Shown: positions 36,362 through 46,220 of the stretch, in pieces
Numbering within the stretch: the first letter of the stretch is position 1
Layout of the letters: every line of letters starts with the position of its first letter
DNA from: Comamonadaceae bacterium
GTDB taxonomy: Bacteria > Pseudomonadota > Gammaproteobacteria > Burkholderiales > Burkholderiaceae_C
DNA: 52,685 nt
Assembly: GCA_947450695.1 (NCBI GenBank)
Contig: CANFWV010000019.1
Coordinates: 1-52,685, forward strand
Reading direction: 5' to 3'
The notes under the pieces: generated by a model
Database searches by the model: none
Told to the model about the DNA's origin: nothing
Seen by the model: the letters and a program-made list of their open reading frames with translations, nothing else
Made by a program: the position numbers and the translations under genes

Positions 36362-36718
36362 ATGATAGGCATGACTTTGATTTCTATGGGCGAATGGCTG
36401 GCTGCAGCGTTGCTGCTGATGGCCTCGTTTTTCCTGCTGGTGGGCGCTGTTGGCTTGGCACGCTTACCGGACATTTACATGCGGCTGCATGGTCCGACCA
36501 AGGCCTCGACCTTGGGCGTCGGCGGCATGTTGTTGGCCAGCATGATTGTTTCAGCCACCCACGGCCGGGCCGGCTTTGCCGAACTTTTGATCACGCTGTT
36601 TGTGTTTCTGACGGCACCCGTCTCCGCCAACATGATGGCGCAAGCGGCGCTGCATCTGCGCTTGCCTAGTAGCGCGATGCCACCGGAGGATGCGGTGCCT
36701 GAACGCCGCGAGCTCTGA
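36362..36718 (+). CDS. mrpG: Mrp/Pha antiporter subunit G
   Basis: Last subunit of the antiporter, three spans. GAVGLARLPDIYMRLHGPTK and ASTLGVGGMLLA are diagnostic. I chose the ATG at 36362 over an in-frame TTG at 36338 and an ATG at 36371; the first residues are uncertain. It ends 7 bp from the end of fumC on the other strand, with no visible terminator between. Confidence 0.92.
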   Translation: MIGMTLISMGEWLAAALLLMASFFLLVGAVGLARLPDIYMRLHGPTKASTLGVGGMLLASMIVSATHGRAGFAELLITLFVFLTAPVSANMMAQAALHLRLPSSAMPPEDAVPERREL

Positions 36719-36725
36719 GCGGGCT

Positions 36726-38138
36726 TCAGCGACCACCGTTCCCGACCATTTCTTCCGGTCGCACCCAAGCATCAAACTGCTCGCCTGTCACATGACCCGA
36801 GGCCAGCGCCGCGTCTCGCAGCGTGCGGCCTTCTTGATGCGCTTTTTTCGCAATCAGCGCGGCTTTGTCATAACCAATGTGCGGGTTCAGTGCGGTGACC
36901 AACATCAGTGACTGACTCACCAGCGCGCCAATGCGTTCACAGTTCGGTTCAATGCCAACGGCGCAGTGCGCGTTAAAACTCTTCATGCCGTCTGTCAACA
37001 AGCGCACGCTCTGCAAAAAGTTATGCGCGATCAACGGCCGAAACACATTCAGCTCAAAATTCCCAGACGCGCCGCCCATGTTGATGGCCACATCGTTGCC
37101 AAAGACTTGGCAGCAGAGCATGGTCAAGGCTTCGCATTGGGTTGGATTCACTTTACCCGGCATGATGGACGAGCCGGGTTCATTCTCAGGAATGTTCAAC
37201 TCGCCCAAACCACTGCGCGGCCCACTGGCCAGCCAGCGCACATCGTTGGCAATTTTCATCAAGCTGGCAGCCAGCGTTTTAAGCGCACCATGCGCATGGA
37301 CCAGCGCGTCGGCAGAGGCCAACGCCTCAAACTTGTTGGGTGCGGTGACAAAAGGCAAGCCCGTCAAACGCGCCAATTCAGCGGCGGATTTTTCAGCATA
37401 GCCCGGCGGTGCATTCAAGCCTGTGCCCACAGCAGTGCCGCCCAAGGCAAGCTCACACAAATGCGGCAAAGCGGCACGCACATGCTGTTCGCCATGATCA
37501 AGTTGCGACACGTAGCCGGAGAATTCCTGCCCCAGTGTCAGCGGCGTGGCGTCTTGCAAATGAGTGCGACCGATTTTGACGATGCTGGCGAAAGCCTGCA
37601 CTTTGCCATCCAGCGTAGCGCGCAATTCGGCGAGCGCTGGTAACAATTGCTGGCTGATGGCGACCACTGCGGCCACATGCATGGCCGTCGGAAAGACGTC
37701 ATTCGACGACTGGCTGCGATTCACATCATCATTCGGATGCACCCGGCGGCGAATCCCGCGCTCGCCGCCCAGCAATTCGCTGGCCCGATTGGCCAGTACC
37801 TCATTCATATTCATGTTGGTTTGCGTGCCCGAGCCGGTTTGCCAAACCACCAGCGGAAACTCATGCGGCAAGTGGCCGGCCCTCACTTCTTCAGCCGCCG
37901 CCATGATGGCTTGCGCCTTGTCGCCTGGCAACAGGCCGAGCGCGAGGTTGACGAACGCCGAGGCGTGCTTGACCAGCGCCAGCGCGTCAATCAACTCCTT
38001 CGGTTGACGCTCGCCGGAAATGTCAAAGTGATGCAGGGAGCGCTGGGTTTGCGCCCCCCAAAGCCGGTCAGTCGGCACTTCAATAGCACCGAAGCTGTCG
38101 TTTTCAATGCGGATGTTCATGTGGTTTGGAGTGGTCAT
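36726..38138 (-). CDS. fumC: fumarate hydratase, class II
   Basis: Iron-free fumarase: converts fumarate to malate. The 470-residue protein has [51 protein letters not shown] and the superfamily signature [13 protein letters not shown]. The ATG at 38138 has AGGG 7 nt upstream; Met7 at 38120 is an alternative. It is divergent from the class I fumarase gene, with about 120 bp between starts. Class II enzymes resist oxygen and iron shortage, so this may be the backup enzyme. Confidence 0.97.
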   Translation of the reverse strand: MTTPNHMNIRIENDSFGAIEVPTDRLWGAQTQRSLHHFDISGERQPKELIDALALVKHASAFVNLALGLLPGDKAQAIMAAAEEVRAGHLPHEFPLVVWQTGSGTQTNMNMNEVLANRASELLGGERGIRRRVHPNDDVNRSQSSNDVFPTAMHVAAVVAISQQLLPALAELRATLDGKVQAFASIVKIGRTHLQDATPLTLGQEFSGYVSQLDHGEQHVRAALPHLCELALGGTAVGTGLNAPPGYAEKSAAELARLTGLPFVTAPNKFEALASADALVHAHGALKTLAASLMKIANDVRWLASGPRSGLGELNIPENEPGSSIMPGKVNPTQCEALTMLCCQVFGNDVAINMGGASGNFELNVFRPLIAHNFLQSVRLLTDGMKSFNAHCAVGIEPNCERIGALVSQSLMLVTALNPHIGYDKAALIAKKAHQEGRTLRDAALASGHVTGEQFDAWVRPEEMVGNGGR

Positions 38139-38261
38139 GTCAGGGCCCTGTTGGGTTAGCTGTCAAAATAAGGGGCTGTTCACAAGCTAGCAGAGTTTGA
38201 TCGCTCTGAACACCAGCGACTTTCCCTTTCGTCATCTCCTAAAAAGCCAATGAGAATGCCC

Positions 38262-39815
38262 ATGACAACGAACATCCAACAAGCCGACCTCATAGAATCC
38301 GTCGCCGCCGCACTGCAATACATCAGCTACTACCACCCGGCTGACTACATCGCCCATCTGGCCCGCGCTTACGAACGCGAACAAAGCCCAGCCGCGAAAG
38401 ACGCGATTGCGCAAATTCTGACCAACAGCAAGATGAGCGCCATCGGCCACCGGCCAATCTGCCAGGACACAGGCATCGTCAATGTGTTTTTGAAAGTCGG
38501 CATGGACGTCCGGCTGACGGGTTTCACCAGCAGCCTTGAAGACGCCATCAACGAAGGCGTTCGCCGCGCCTACAACCACCCAAAGAACACGTTGCGCGCC
38601 AGCGTCGTCGCAGACCCACATTTCAACCGCAAGAACACACAAGACAACACGCCCGCCGTGATCTTCACCGAGATCGTGCCGGGCAACAAAATAGACGTGA
38701 CAGTCGCAGCCAAAGGCGGCGGTTCTGAAAACAAAAGCAAGATGGTCATGCTCAATCCGGGCGACTCCATCGTCGACTGGGTGCTCAAAACTGTGCCGAC
38801 CATGGGCGCTGGCTGGTGCCCACCGGGCATGCTCGGCATCGGCATCGGCGGCACCGCTGAAAAATCCGTGCTGATGGCCAAGGAAAGCCTGATGGACGAC
38901 CTCGACATGTACGAACTGCAAGCTAAGTCTTCTGCGGGATCTAGGCTCAGCCAACTCGAAGAAATGCGGCTGGAGCTGTTCGACAAAGTCAACGCACTCG
39001 GCATTGGCGCACAGGGCTTGGGTGGTCTGACCACCGTCCTCGACGTCAAAATCAAGATGTACCCAACGCACGCCGCCAGCAAGCCCGTGGCAATGATCCC
39101 CAACTGTGCAGCAACCCGCCACGCGCACTTTGTGCTCGACGGCAGCGGCCCGACCTACCTGACACCGCCCAGCCTCGATCTGTGGCCCGACGTGGTCTGG
39201 ACACCGGACTACGTCAAGAGCAAAAAGGTCAACCTTGACACCTTGACCAAAGCCGAAGTGGCCAGTTGGAAACCCGGCGACACCCTGCTGCTCAACGGCA
39301 AGATGCTGACCGGCCGCGATGCCGCGCACAAACGAATCAAGGACATGCTGGCCAAGGGCGAAAAGCTGCCCGTGGACTTCAGCAACCGCGTGATTTATTA
39401 CGTCGGCCCGGTCGACCCGGTGGGCAACGAAGCCGTCGGCCCAGCCGGCCCCACCACCTCCACCCGTATGGACAGTTTCACCGACATGATGCTCGGCGAA
39501 ACCGGCTTGATCGCGATGATCGGCAAAGCCGAGCGTGGCCCAGAAGCCATCGAGTCGATCAAGCAACACCAAAGCGCTTATCTGATGGCCGTGGGCGGCG
39601 CTGCCTACCTGGTCAGCAAGGCCATCAAAACCGCTAAGGTGGTGGGGTTCGCAGACCTCGGCATGGAGGCGATTTACGAGTTCGATGTGGTCGATATGCC
39701 AGTCACCGTCGCAGTCGATGCAGGCGGCACAAGCGCCCACATCACCGGCCCGGCTGAATGGCAACAAAAAATTGCCTCGGGTCAGTACAAAACCATCCCT
39801 ATCGCAACGGCGTGA
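38262..39815 (+). CDS. fumA: fumarate hydratase, class I (iron-sulfur)
   Basis: Oxygen-sensitive [4Fe-4S] fumarase. The protein of about 517 residues is the fused class I type: an alpha part with ICQDTGIVNVFLKVGMDV, KGGGSENKSKM and GIGGTAEKS, and a beta part with GRDAAHKRI, YYVGPVDPVG and GPTTSTRMDSF. Candidate ligand cysteines are in PICQDTG, GWCPPGM and NCAATRH. Several ATGs are in frame (38250, 38256, 38262); I use 38262 because MTTNIQQADLIES is the likely family start. It is followed after 21 bp by murI. Confidence 0.95.
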   Translation: MTTNIQQADLIESVAAALQYISYYHPADYIAHLARAYEREQSPAAKDAIAQILTNSKMSAIGHRPICQDTGIVNVFLKVGMDVRLTGFTSSLEDAINEGVRRAYNHPKNTLRASVVADPHFNRKNTQDNTPAVIFTEIVPGNKIDVTVAAKGGGSENKSKMVMLNPGDSIVDWVLKTVPTMGAGWCPPGMLGIGIGGTAEKSVLMAKESLMDDLDMYELQAKSSAGSRLSQLEEMRLELFDKVNALGIGAQGLGGLTTVLDVKIKMYPTHAASKPVAMIPNCAATRHAHFVLDGSGPTYLTPPSLDLWPDVVWTPDYVKSKKVNLDTLTKAEVASWKPGDTLLLNGKMLTGRDAAHKRIKDMLAKGEKLPVDFSNRVIYYVGPVDPVGNEAVGPAGPTTSTRMDSFTDMMLGETGLIAMIGKAERGPEAIESIKQHQSAYLMAVGGAAYLVSKAIKTAKVVGFADLGMEAIYEFDVVDMPVTVAVDAGGTSAHITGPAEWQQKIASGQYKTIPIATA

Positions 39816-39836
39816 AGCCAGCCAGGGGGCTGCAGC

Positions 39837-40679
39837 ATGACAGGTCTGGTAGGTGTTTTTGACAGTGGTATCGGCGGCCTGAGCATCTTGCAGGCGCTGC
39901 GTGCAGAGCTGCCGCAGAGCCGTTTCATTTACATCGCCGACAGTGGCCACGCGCCCTATGGAGAGCGCAGTGACGAGCATGTGATGACCCGCTCGCGGGC
40001 CATCATGGCAGAGCTGGTGAAGCGTCAAGCGCAAGCACTGGTGATCGCCTGCAACACAGCCACGGCGGTGGCCATTGAGCAGCTCCGCGCAGATTACCCA
40101 GACCTGCCGATCATTGGTGTCGAGCCTGCGCTAAAGCCCTCGTTGGCACTCAGCCAGACCGGACGCATCGGCGTCATGGCCACCCGCAGCACTTTGGCTA
40201 GCGCCAAGTTCAAGACGCTGCTGGCATCGCTGGCCAGTCAAGCCGAGTTTGTCGTGCAGCCATGCGACGGCTTGGCAGACTCGATCCAGCGCAGCACTGG
40301 CAGCACGGACACCTCGGACATCAAATTGCTTTGTGCCAAGTACACACAAGCCATGGGTTCATTTGGCATCCACCGCGGGCAGATTGACACGCTGGTGCTC
40401 GGTTGCACGCACTACCCTTTTGCCGTAGAGCAACTGCGCGAATTGCTGGGCCCCCAGGTTCAGTTTGTCAGCAACGGGCCGGCAGTGGCAAGGCATACAA
40501 GACTCAAACTGAGTCAAAAGGTTTTACCCGCAGCGGCTCAGTCCGAACGGTGTAAAGCTACCGCTCAAGTGGTTTTTCTCAGCACTGGCGAGCCGCAAGT
40601 CTTACTGGCAGCAGCCCAACGCTGGTTGCAGCAGCGACTCGCTGAACCCCTTTTTCTTGTAGACGAGCTGAACGTGTAG
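39837..40679 (+). CDS. murI: glutamate racemase
   Basis: Makes D-glutamate for peptidoglycan. The 280-residue protein has the two catalytic cysteine motifs ACNTATAVA (near residue 74) and LGCTHYPF (near 192), plus VFDSGIGGLSIL and the substrate region DSGHAPYGERS. AGGGGG stands before the ATG. It lies 21 bp after fumA and is probably cotranscribed with it. Confidence 0.97.
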   Translation: MTGLVGVFDSGIGGLSILQALRAELPQSRFIYIADSGHAPYGERSDEHVMTRSRAIMAELVKRQAQALVIACNTATAVAIEQLRADYPDLPIIGVEPALKPSLALSQTGRIGVMATRSTLASAKFKTLLASLASQAEFVVQPCDGLADSIQRSTGSTDTSDIKLLCAKYTQAMGSFGIHRGQIDTLVLGCTHYPFAVEQLRELLGPQVQFVSNGPAVARHTRLKLSQKVLPAAAQSERCKATAQVVFLSTGEPQVLLAAAQRWLQQRLAEPLFLVDELNV

Positions 40680-40901
40680 GCCCCCACGCTAGCACCGTGT
40701 GAGGCTAGCTCGACAAAATGGGCTGATTGGAGCGTTTGCCTTGAGCGTTCCTCTTCAGACGAAAGATGCGTGTTCAAATGTTTTAAAGGCCCTGCACAAC
40801 GGGCGCCGGCAATCCGCCGGTTCAGCTTGGTATTCCTCGGCTCTGCGCAGCAGCGACCGCGACCTGATTCAAGTTCGCCCATGTTTCAGGGAAACCACAT
40901 C

Positions 40902-41525
40902 ATGCCTCACCCCCATCCGTCCGCGCAACCCAGCCACCATGCACAAACCGATTTTTCGGATTGGTTTGCATGGCGTACCACTCGTTTTTTACGCATGCTG
41001 GCCGACACCTTTTTTGCAGGTCGGTACGGCCACCGAGCCGTCGTGCTCGAGACAGTTGCCGCGGTACCGGGTATGGTCGGAGGCGCCTTGCAACATCTGC
41101 GTTCGCTGCGCAGCATGGAAAACGATGGTGGTTGGATTCAGCAACTACTCGACGAAGCCGAGAACGAGCGCATGCACCTCATGACCTTTATCCACATCGC
41201 CAAGCCGAGCCGCCTAGAGCGTTGGATGATCATCTTGACTCAAGGAATTTTCTACAACCTGTTTTTCATGCTTTACCTCGTGTCGGCACGTACCGCTCAC
41301 CGACTTGTCGGCTACTTCGAGGAAGAGGCAGTCTTCAGCTACACCGAATACCTTGAAGGCATTGATCGCGGTGACTATGACAATGTGCCAGCGCCCAAGA
41401 TTGCCATCGACTACTGGAAGCTGTCGCCCGATGCGCGTCTGCGTGATGTGATCTTGGTGATCCGTGACGACGAGGCCGGTCACCGTGACGTCAACCACGA
41501 TTTTGCAAATCAGCTGAGCGCCTGA
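40902..41525 (+). CDS. aox: alternative oxidase (ubiquinol oxidase, di-iron)
   Basis: Inner-membrane di-iron enzyme that oxidises ubiquinol and reduces oxygen to water without pumping protons; it is insensitive to cyanide. The 207-residue protein carries all ligands: E50 ([13 protein letters not shown]), E89-x2-H92 (EAENERMH), E141 ([13 protein letters not shown]) and E191-x2-H194 ([11 protein letters not shown]). I use ATG 40902; a longer frame from 40770 adds a non-conserved arginine-rich segment. It stands alone between murI and a strong terminator. An AAGATGC half-site (40763) recalls NsrR sites, but weakly. Confidence 0.93.
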   Translation: MPHPHPSAQPSHHAQTDFSDWFAWRTTRFLRMLADTFFAGRYGHRAVVLETVAAVPGMVGGALQHLRSLRSMENDGGWIQQLLDEAENERMHLMTFIHIAKPSRLERWMIILTQGIFYNLFFMLYLVSARTAHRLVGYFEEEAVFSYTEYLEGIDRGDYDNVPAPKIAIDYWKLSPDARLRDVILVIRDDEAGHRDVNHDFANQLSA

Positions 41526-41541
41526 CCCCCTCGCCTCCCAT

Positions 41542-41579
41542 AAAAAACCTCCCTGCAGATGACGGCAGGGAGGTTTTTT
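41542..41579. terminator. bidirectional intrinsic terminator between aox and the efflux operon
   Basis: AAAAAACCTCCCTGC and GCAGGGAGGTTTTTT form a perfect 15-bp stem with an 8-nt loop. It has T6 on both strands and serves the two converging units. Confidence 0.95.
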
Positions 41580-41592
41580 CATGGCCGCAAAT

Positions 41593-43041
41593 TTAAGGTG
41601 CGCTTGGCAGAGTATTCAGCGCCGCCTCTTTCCAACCACCGCCCAAAGTCTTGTACAAAGTAACTTGATTTTGAAGCTGCTGCAGCCGGGTTTGTACGAC
41701 CGCTTGCTGCGCGGCAAACAATGCGCGTTGTGCATCAAGCAAGTCCAACTGACTGGCAATGCCATTTTGATAGCGTAAGTCCGATAACTTGAAGCGAGCC
41801 GCCTCAGCCGTGGTTTGCGCTTGCTGTGCTTTCAACTGCACACCCAAAGTAGCACGGCCGGCCAATGCATCAGCAACTTCCCGAAATGCGGTCTGAATGG
41901 CTTTTTCATACTGCGCCACCGCGATGTCGCGCGTCGCCTTGCTCACTTCCAAACCGGCTTGATTACGGCCGGCATCAAACAAAGGCAAGAACAGCTGCGG
42001 TGCGAGCGTCCAACCATAGGTACCACTGTCAAACAGACCAGACAGGTTGCTGCTGGCGCTGCCAGCAGAAGCGGTCAATGAGATTTTAGGAAAAAATGCA
42101 GCACGGGCAGCGCCAATATTGGCATTTGCAGCCAATAGCTGTTGCTCAGCTTGCCGAATGTCTGGCCGCAAAGCCAACAAATCTGAAGGTAAACCCGCTG
42201 GCACATCGGCCATCACGGGCCGGTCCGCCAAGCCTTGCCCAGCAGGCAGAACGACCGCGAGATCAGCCGTCAGCGGTTGGCCCAACAACAGGCTCAGGGC
42301 GTTCTCGTCGAGGGCACGTTGCCGCTGCAACTGCGCCAAACTGACGCGGGCTGCTTCGACCAGTGACTCCGACTGGCGCAGGTCCAACTCGGAGCTAACG
42401 CCATTGTCGAAACGCAACTGGCTGAGTTTGAGCGACACCACTCGGCTGTCTAACGTCTGCTGAGTGATGGCCAGCGACTCTTGGTCAGCTAGCAAGCTCA
42501 AATAACCATTTGCGACCGATGCGATCAAAGTGATCTGAGTCGTTTTCCGGCCCTCCTCGGTCGCTAAGTATTGGGACAGCGCCGCATCTTTCAGACTGGC
42601 CACCCGGCCAAAGAAGTCGATCTCATACGACGTCATGGCCAAGCCAGCGGTGTACGCACTGGTGATGCTGCCGTTGCCAGTCGTGCTAGGCATACGCGAT
42701 CCGGTGATGGCTGCACCCACACTGGGGAACTGATCCGCACGACGGATCTGGAACTGCGCTCGAGCTTGCTCAATGGTCAGCACCGCAATGCGCAGATCGC
42801 GGTTATTGATCAGTGACACCTCAATCAATTTCCTCAGCTGAGGATCGCTGAAAAAAGTTTGCCATTCAAGCGCTGAAGCCGCTTGTCCGGCCGGCGTAGT
42901 GCCAGTTGTCGCTAAGCCCAAGACTGGCCAGTCACCCGCAATGGGTGCCAGCGGACGTTCGTATTTGGGTGCAAACGAACAGCCAGCCAGCACCAAGGCA
43001 GCGGCCAACACCGTGAGCCGTTGAGTCATCATTGTGGTCAT
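41593..43041 (-). CDS. RND efflux outer-membrane lipoprotein (OprM/NodT family)
   Basis: Outer-membrane channel of the tripartite pump. The 482-residue protein has a lipoprotein signal with lipobox LVLAGC (Cys21), and two OEP repeats, each with a long helical part (for example NNRDLRIAVLTIEQARAQF and LLALRPDIRQAEQQLLAANA). The ATG overlaps the inner-membrane gene stop by 4 nt. It is the last gene of the operon and ends near a strong terminator. Confidence 0.95.
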   Translation of the reverse strand: MTTMMTQRLTVLAAALVLAGCSFAPKYERPLAPIAGDWPVLGLATTGTTPAGQAASALEWQTFFSDPQLRKLIEVSLINNRDLRIAVLTIEQARAQFQIRRADQFPSVGAAITGSRMPSTTGNGSITSAYTAGLAMTSYEIDFFGRVASLKDAALSQYLATEEGRKTTQITLIASVANGYLSLLADQESLAITQQTLDSRVVSLKLSQLRFDNGVSSELDLRQSESLVEAARVSLAQLQRQRALDENALSLLLGQPLTADLAVVLPAGQGLADRPVMADVPAGLPSDLLALRPDIRQAEQQLLAANANIGAARAAFFPKISLTASAGSASSNLSGLFDSGTYGWTLAPQLFLPLFDAGRNQAGLEVSKATRDIAVAQYEKAIQTAFREVADALAGRATLGVQLKAQQAQTTAEAARFKLSDLRYQNGIASQLDLLDAQRALFAAQQAVVQTRLQQLQNQVTLYKTLGGGWKEAALNTLPSAP

Positions 43042-46000
43042 ACCTGATCTCCTGCGGAAGCACCGGCGGGCAAGTCCTGTGGCATCTCGTGAGCATGCAG
43101 TTTGCGTTGCCGCTCACTGCCTTTGAAATACCCGCGCACGACGACGAAGAACACCGGAACAAAAAACACTGCCAAAACCGTACCAGACAAGATGCCACCA
43201 AGCACACCCGTTCCGATAGCCCGTTGGCTGGCCGAGCCCGCACCGCTGGCCAGCGCCAGGGGCAAAACACCCAGTCCAAAGGCCATCGAGGTCATGATGA
43301 TGGGCCTGAAGCGCAATCGGACAGCTTCCAGTGCGGACTCAATCACGCTCTTGCCCTCCGCCTGCAAGTCCTTGGCGAACTCGATGATCAAAATGGCATT
43401 TTTAGCCGACAGCCCAATGATGGTGATCAATCCGACCTGAAAGTAAACGTCATTGGCATAACCTCTGAACAAAGTAGCCAACAACACGCCCAGCACACCC
43501 AGTGGCACCACAAGTACAACGGCCAAAGGAATGGACCAACTTTCATACAGGGCCGCTAAGCACAGGAAAACCGCCAGAATCGCAAAACCATAAAGAATCA
43601 TCGCTTGAGCACCTGCCAGTTTCTCCTCGCGAGACTGACCCGTCCATTCATAAGCGAAACCTTGTGGCAGTTGCTTAGCCAAGTTCTCCATTTCGGCCAA
43701 CGCCGCACCGGTGCTGTAACCGGCAGCCGGCGCACCAGAAATTTTCATCGCTGGGTAGCCGTTGTAACGCACTGTCTGCTCTTGACCCTTCACCCAACGC
43801 GTGCTGGCAAAGGCGGAAAACGGCACCTGCTTGCCCATACTATTGGTCGCATGCAACTGCATCAGGTCAGCCGGCTGCATACGTGCTGGTGCATCGCCCT
43901 GCACGACCACACGCTGCAATCGGCCCCGGTTGGTAAAGTCATTGACATAGCTCGAACCCAATGCGGTCGTCAGCGTGGCATTGATGGCGTCAAACGGGAC
44001 CCCGATGGCATTGGCCTTGTCACGGTCAATTTCGATTTGAAGCTGCGGAGCATCTTCTAGACCTTCCGGGCGGACTTGGGTCAAGATCTTGCTCTGACTG
44101 GCGAGCCCGAGCATTTTATCGCGGGCACCCAGCAAAGCCTCATGACCCGCACCACCGCGGTCTTGCAATCGGAAGGTGAAGCCCGATGCATTACCCAGTT
44201 CGGGAATCGGCGGTGGACTGAGCGCAAAAATGAACGCATCGCGAATCCCAGATAACGCGCCCGTCGCGCGGCCAACCAAAGCCTCTACGGACTGGTTCTC
44301 ACCACCCCTTAGGCTCCAATCTTTCAGCGTCACGAAAGCCAATCCGGCGTTTTGCCCACGACCTGCAAAACTGAAGCCCACAATTCCGACGATGCTTTCG
44401 ACTTCAGGCTGTTTCAACATGTAGCTTTCGACCTCGCCAACAACAGCCAGCGTGCGCTCCTGGGTTGCACCAGCAGGCAACTGAATATTGACCAGCATCG
44501 TGCCTTGGTCTTCTGCCGGCAGAAACGACGACGGCAAGCGTGTATAGACCAGCGCCACAACACCCACAATCGCGGCATAAATCACGAGGTAGCGGGCAGC
44601 CCGTCGCAGCATGACAGTGATGGTGCTTTCATAGGCCTTGGTGGTGCGGGCAAAACCACGGTTGAACCAACCGAATAAACCCTTTTTCTCGACGTGGTGT
44701 CCGGCTTGCACCGGTTTCAACAAGGTGGCGCAAAGTGCGGGCGTCAATGACAGCGCTAAGAAGGCTGAAAAGCCAATCGAAGCAACCATGACCGCAGAAA
44801 ACTGGCGGTAAATATTACCCGTCGAACCTGCGAAAAAGGCCAGCGGCACAAACACCGAAATCAGCACCACCGTCACGCCAATGATGGCGCCGGAAATCTG
44901 GCGCATGGCTTTGCGAGTCGCCTCGCGCGGCGACAGCCCTTCCTCGCTCATGATTCGTTCGACGTTTTCAACCACGACGATCGCATCATCGACGACGATA
45001 CCGATCACCAGCACCATGCCAAACATGGTCAGCACATTGATCGAAAAGCCCAACGCCAGCAGCGTGCCAAAGGTTCCCAACAGGGCAATGGGTACGACCA
45101 GCGTCGGAATGACGGTGTAGCGCCAATTTTGTAGAAACAGAAACATCACCAAGAACACGAGCGCCACCGCTTCCAGCAGTGTTTCAACCACCTGCGAGAT
45201 CGAGATCCTGATGAAACGTGAGCTGTCGTAAGGAATTTCCCATTTCACGCCTTGCGGGAAATAGGGTGCCAATTCGCCCATACGCTTACGCACCGCGTCG
45301 GCCGTACCCAACGCATTGCCGGTAGGCGAGAGCTGCACGCCAACGCCTGTGGCGGGTCGGCCGTTCAGTCGAGCTGTTGTAGCGTAAGTTTGCGCATCCA
45401 GTTCAATCCGAGCAACGTCACTCAAACGGACGGTTGATCCGTCCGGATTGGCACGCAGCACGATGTTGCCGAACTCTTTAGGCGTCTTCAACTGGCCATC
45501 AACAACCACCGTGGCGGTAATTTCTTGCCCTTTGATGTTGGGGAGCGCACCAATGGAGCCTGCCAGCACTTGGGCGTTTTGTGCGCGAATGGCCGTATTG
45601 ATGTCGTTCATCGACAAATTCAAACCTACCAGCTTAGAAGGGTTGACCCAGATTCGCATGGCTTGCTCGGTTCCGAACAACTGCGCCTGCCCCACACCTG
45701 GGATACGCTGAATTTCCGGCAACACGGAGCGTGAAGCGTAGTCGCCGAGAACAACCGGCGTCACAGCAGGGTCGTCAGACGAAAGGATGGCGAAAAGCAA
45801 AAAATTTGAGCGTGATTTGTCAACCTTCACGCCCTGCTGCGTCACCGCAGCAGGCAAACGCGGCGTAGCCCGTGACAAACGGTTTTGAACGTCGACCTGC
45901 GCTAAATCGGCATTGGTGCCAGTTTCAAAGCTCAGGGTAATTTGACCCGTGCCATCGGCCTGAGTCACTGATTCCATGTAGATCAGACCCGGCGATCCAT

Positions 46001-46208
46001 TCATTTCCTGTTCGATCACGCCAATGACGCTTTCTTCCAGCGTGCGCGCCGAGGCACCTGGGTAGGTGGCGGAAATCACAATAGCCGGCGGCGCCACAGG
46101 TGGGTACTGCGCAATTGGAAGCTTCAACACTGCCACGCTGCCCATCACGATGATGAAAATAGCGATGACCCATGCAAAAATTGGTCGATCAATAAAGAAC
46201 TTAGCCAT
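43038..46208 (-). CDS. RND efflux inner-membrane pump, HAE1 family (AcrB/MexB-like)
   Basis: Proton-driven drug exporter of 1056 residues with the AcrB layout: twelve spans and two large periplasmic loops. It starts MAKFFIDRPIFAWVIAIFI. The proton-relay aspartates are in VLVIGIVVDDAIVVVENVER (span 4). VYFQVGLITIIGLSAKNAIL is the AcrB/MexB-type span 11. AAGGA precedes the ATG. Closest in style to MexB/TtgB/AcrB; substrates cannot be read from sequence. Confidence 0.96.
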   Translation of the reverse strand: MAKFFIDRPIFAWVIAIFIIVMGSVAVLKLPIAQYPPVAPPAIVISATYPGASARTLEESVIGVIEQEMNGSPGLIYMESVTQADGTGQITLSFETGTNADLAQVDVQNRLSRATPRLPAAVTQQGVKVDKSRSNFLLFAILSSDDPAVTPVVLGDYASRSVLPEIQRIPGVGQAQLFGTEQAMRIWVNPSKLVGLNLSMNDINTAIRAQNAQVLAGSIGALPNIKGQEITATVVVDGQLKTPKEFGNIVLRANPDGSTVRLSDVARIELDAQTYATTARLNGRPATGVGVQLSPTGNALGTADAVRKRMGELAPYFPQGVKWEIPYDSSRFIRISISQVVETLLEAVALVFLVMFLFLQNWRYTVIPTLVVPIALLGTFGTLLALGFSINVLTMFGMVLVIGIVVDDAIVVVENVERIMSEEGLSPREATRKAMRQISGAIIGVTVVLISVFVPLAFFAGSTGNIYRQFSAVMVASIGFSAFLALSLTPALCATLLKPVQAGHHVEKKGLFGWFNRGFARTTKAYESTITVMLRRAARYLVIYAAIVGVVALVYTRLPSSFLPAEDQGTMLVNIQLPAGATQERTLAVVGEVESYMLKQPEVESIVGIVGFSFAGRGQNAGLAFVTLKDWSLRGGENQSVEALVGRATGALSGIRDAFIFALSPPPIPELGNASGFTFRLQDRGGAGHEALLGARDKMLGLASQSKILTQVRPEGLEDAPQLQIEIDRDKANAIGVPFDAINATLTTALGSSYVNDFTNRGRLQRVVVQGDAPARMQPADLMQLHATNSMGKQVPFSAFASTRWVKGQEQTVRYNGYPAMKISGAPAAGYSTGAALAEMENLAKQLPQGFAYEWTGQSREEKLAGAQAMILYGFAILAVFLCLAALYESWSIPLAVVLVVPLGVLGVLLATLFRGYANDVYFQVGLITIIGLSAKNAILIIEFAKDLQAEGKSVIESALEAVRLRFRPIIMTSMAFGLGVLPLALASGAGSASQRAIGTGVLGGILSGTVLAVFFVPVFFVVVRGYFKGSERQRKLHAHEMPQDLPAGASAGDQV

Positions 46209-46220
46209 TGAGCGCGTTCC

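Noticed and set aside
38232..40034. A 600-codon open frame antisense to fumA and the start of murI
   Set aside because: It is the mirror of strongly conserved genes with high-GC third positions; its protein is rich in His, Val, Gly and Asp with no domain I recognise and no good ribosome-binding site.
40688..40713. Two GCTAGC hexamers after murI as a terminator
   Set aside because: Short stem, 10-nt loop and no T-run.
40763..40788. A full NsrR box upstream of aox
   Set aside because: Only the left half (AAGATGC) matches; the right half does not align without gaps. Kept only as a hint in the aox finding.
40770..40901. N-terminal extension of the alternative oxidase
   Set aside because: The extra 44 residues are arginine-rich and unlike the family; AGGG and ATG at 40902 fit better.
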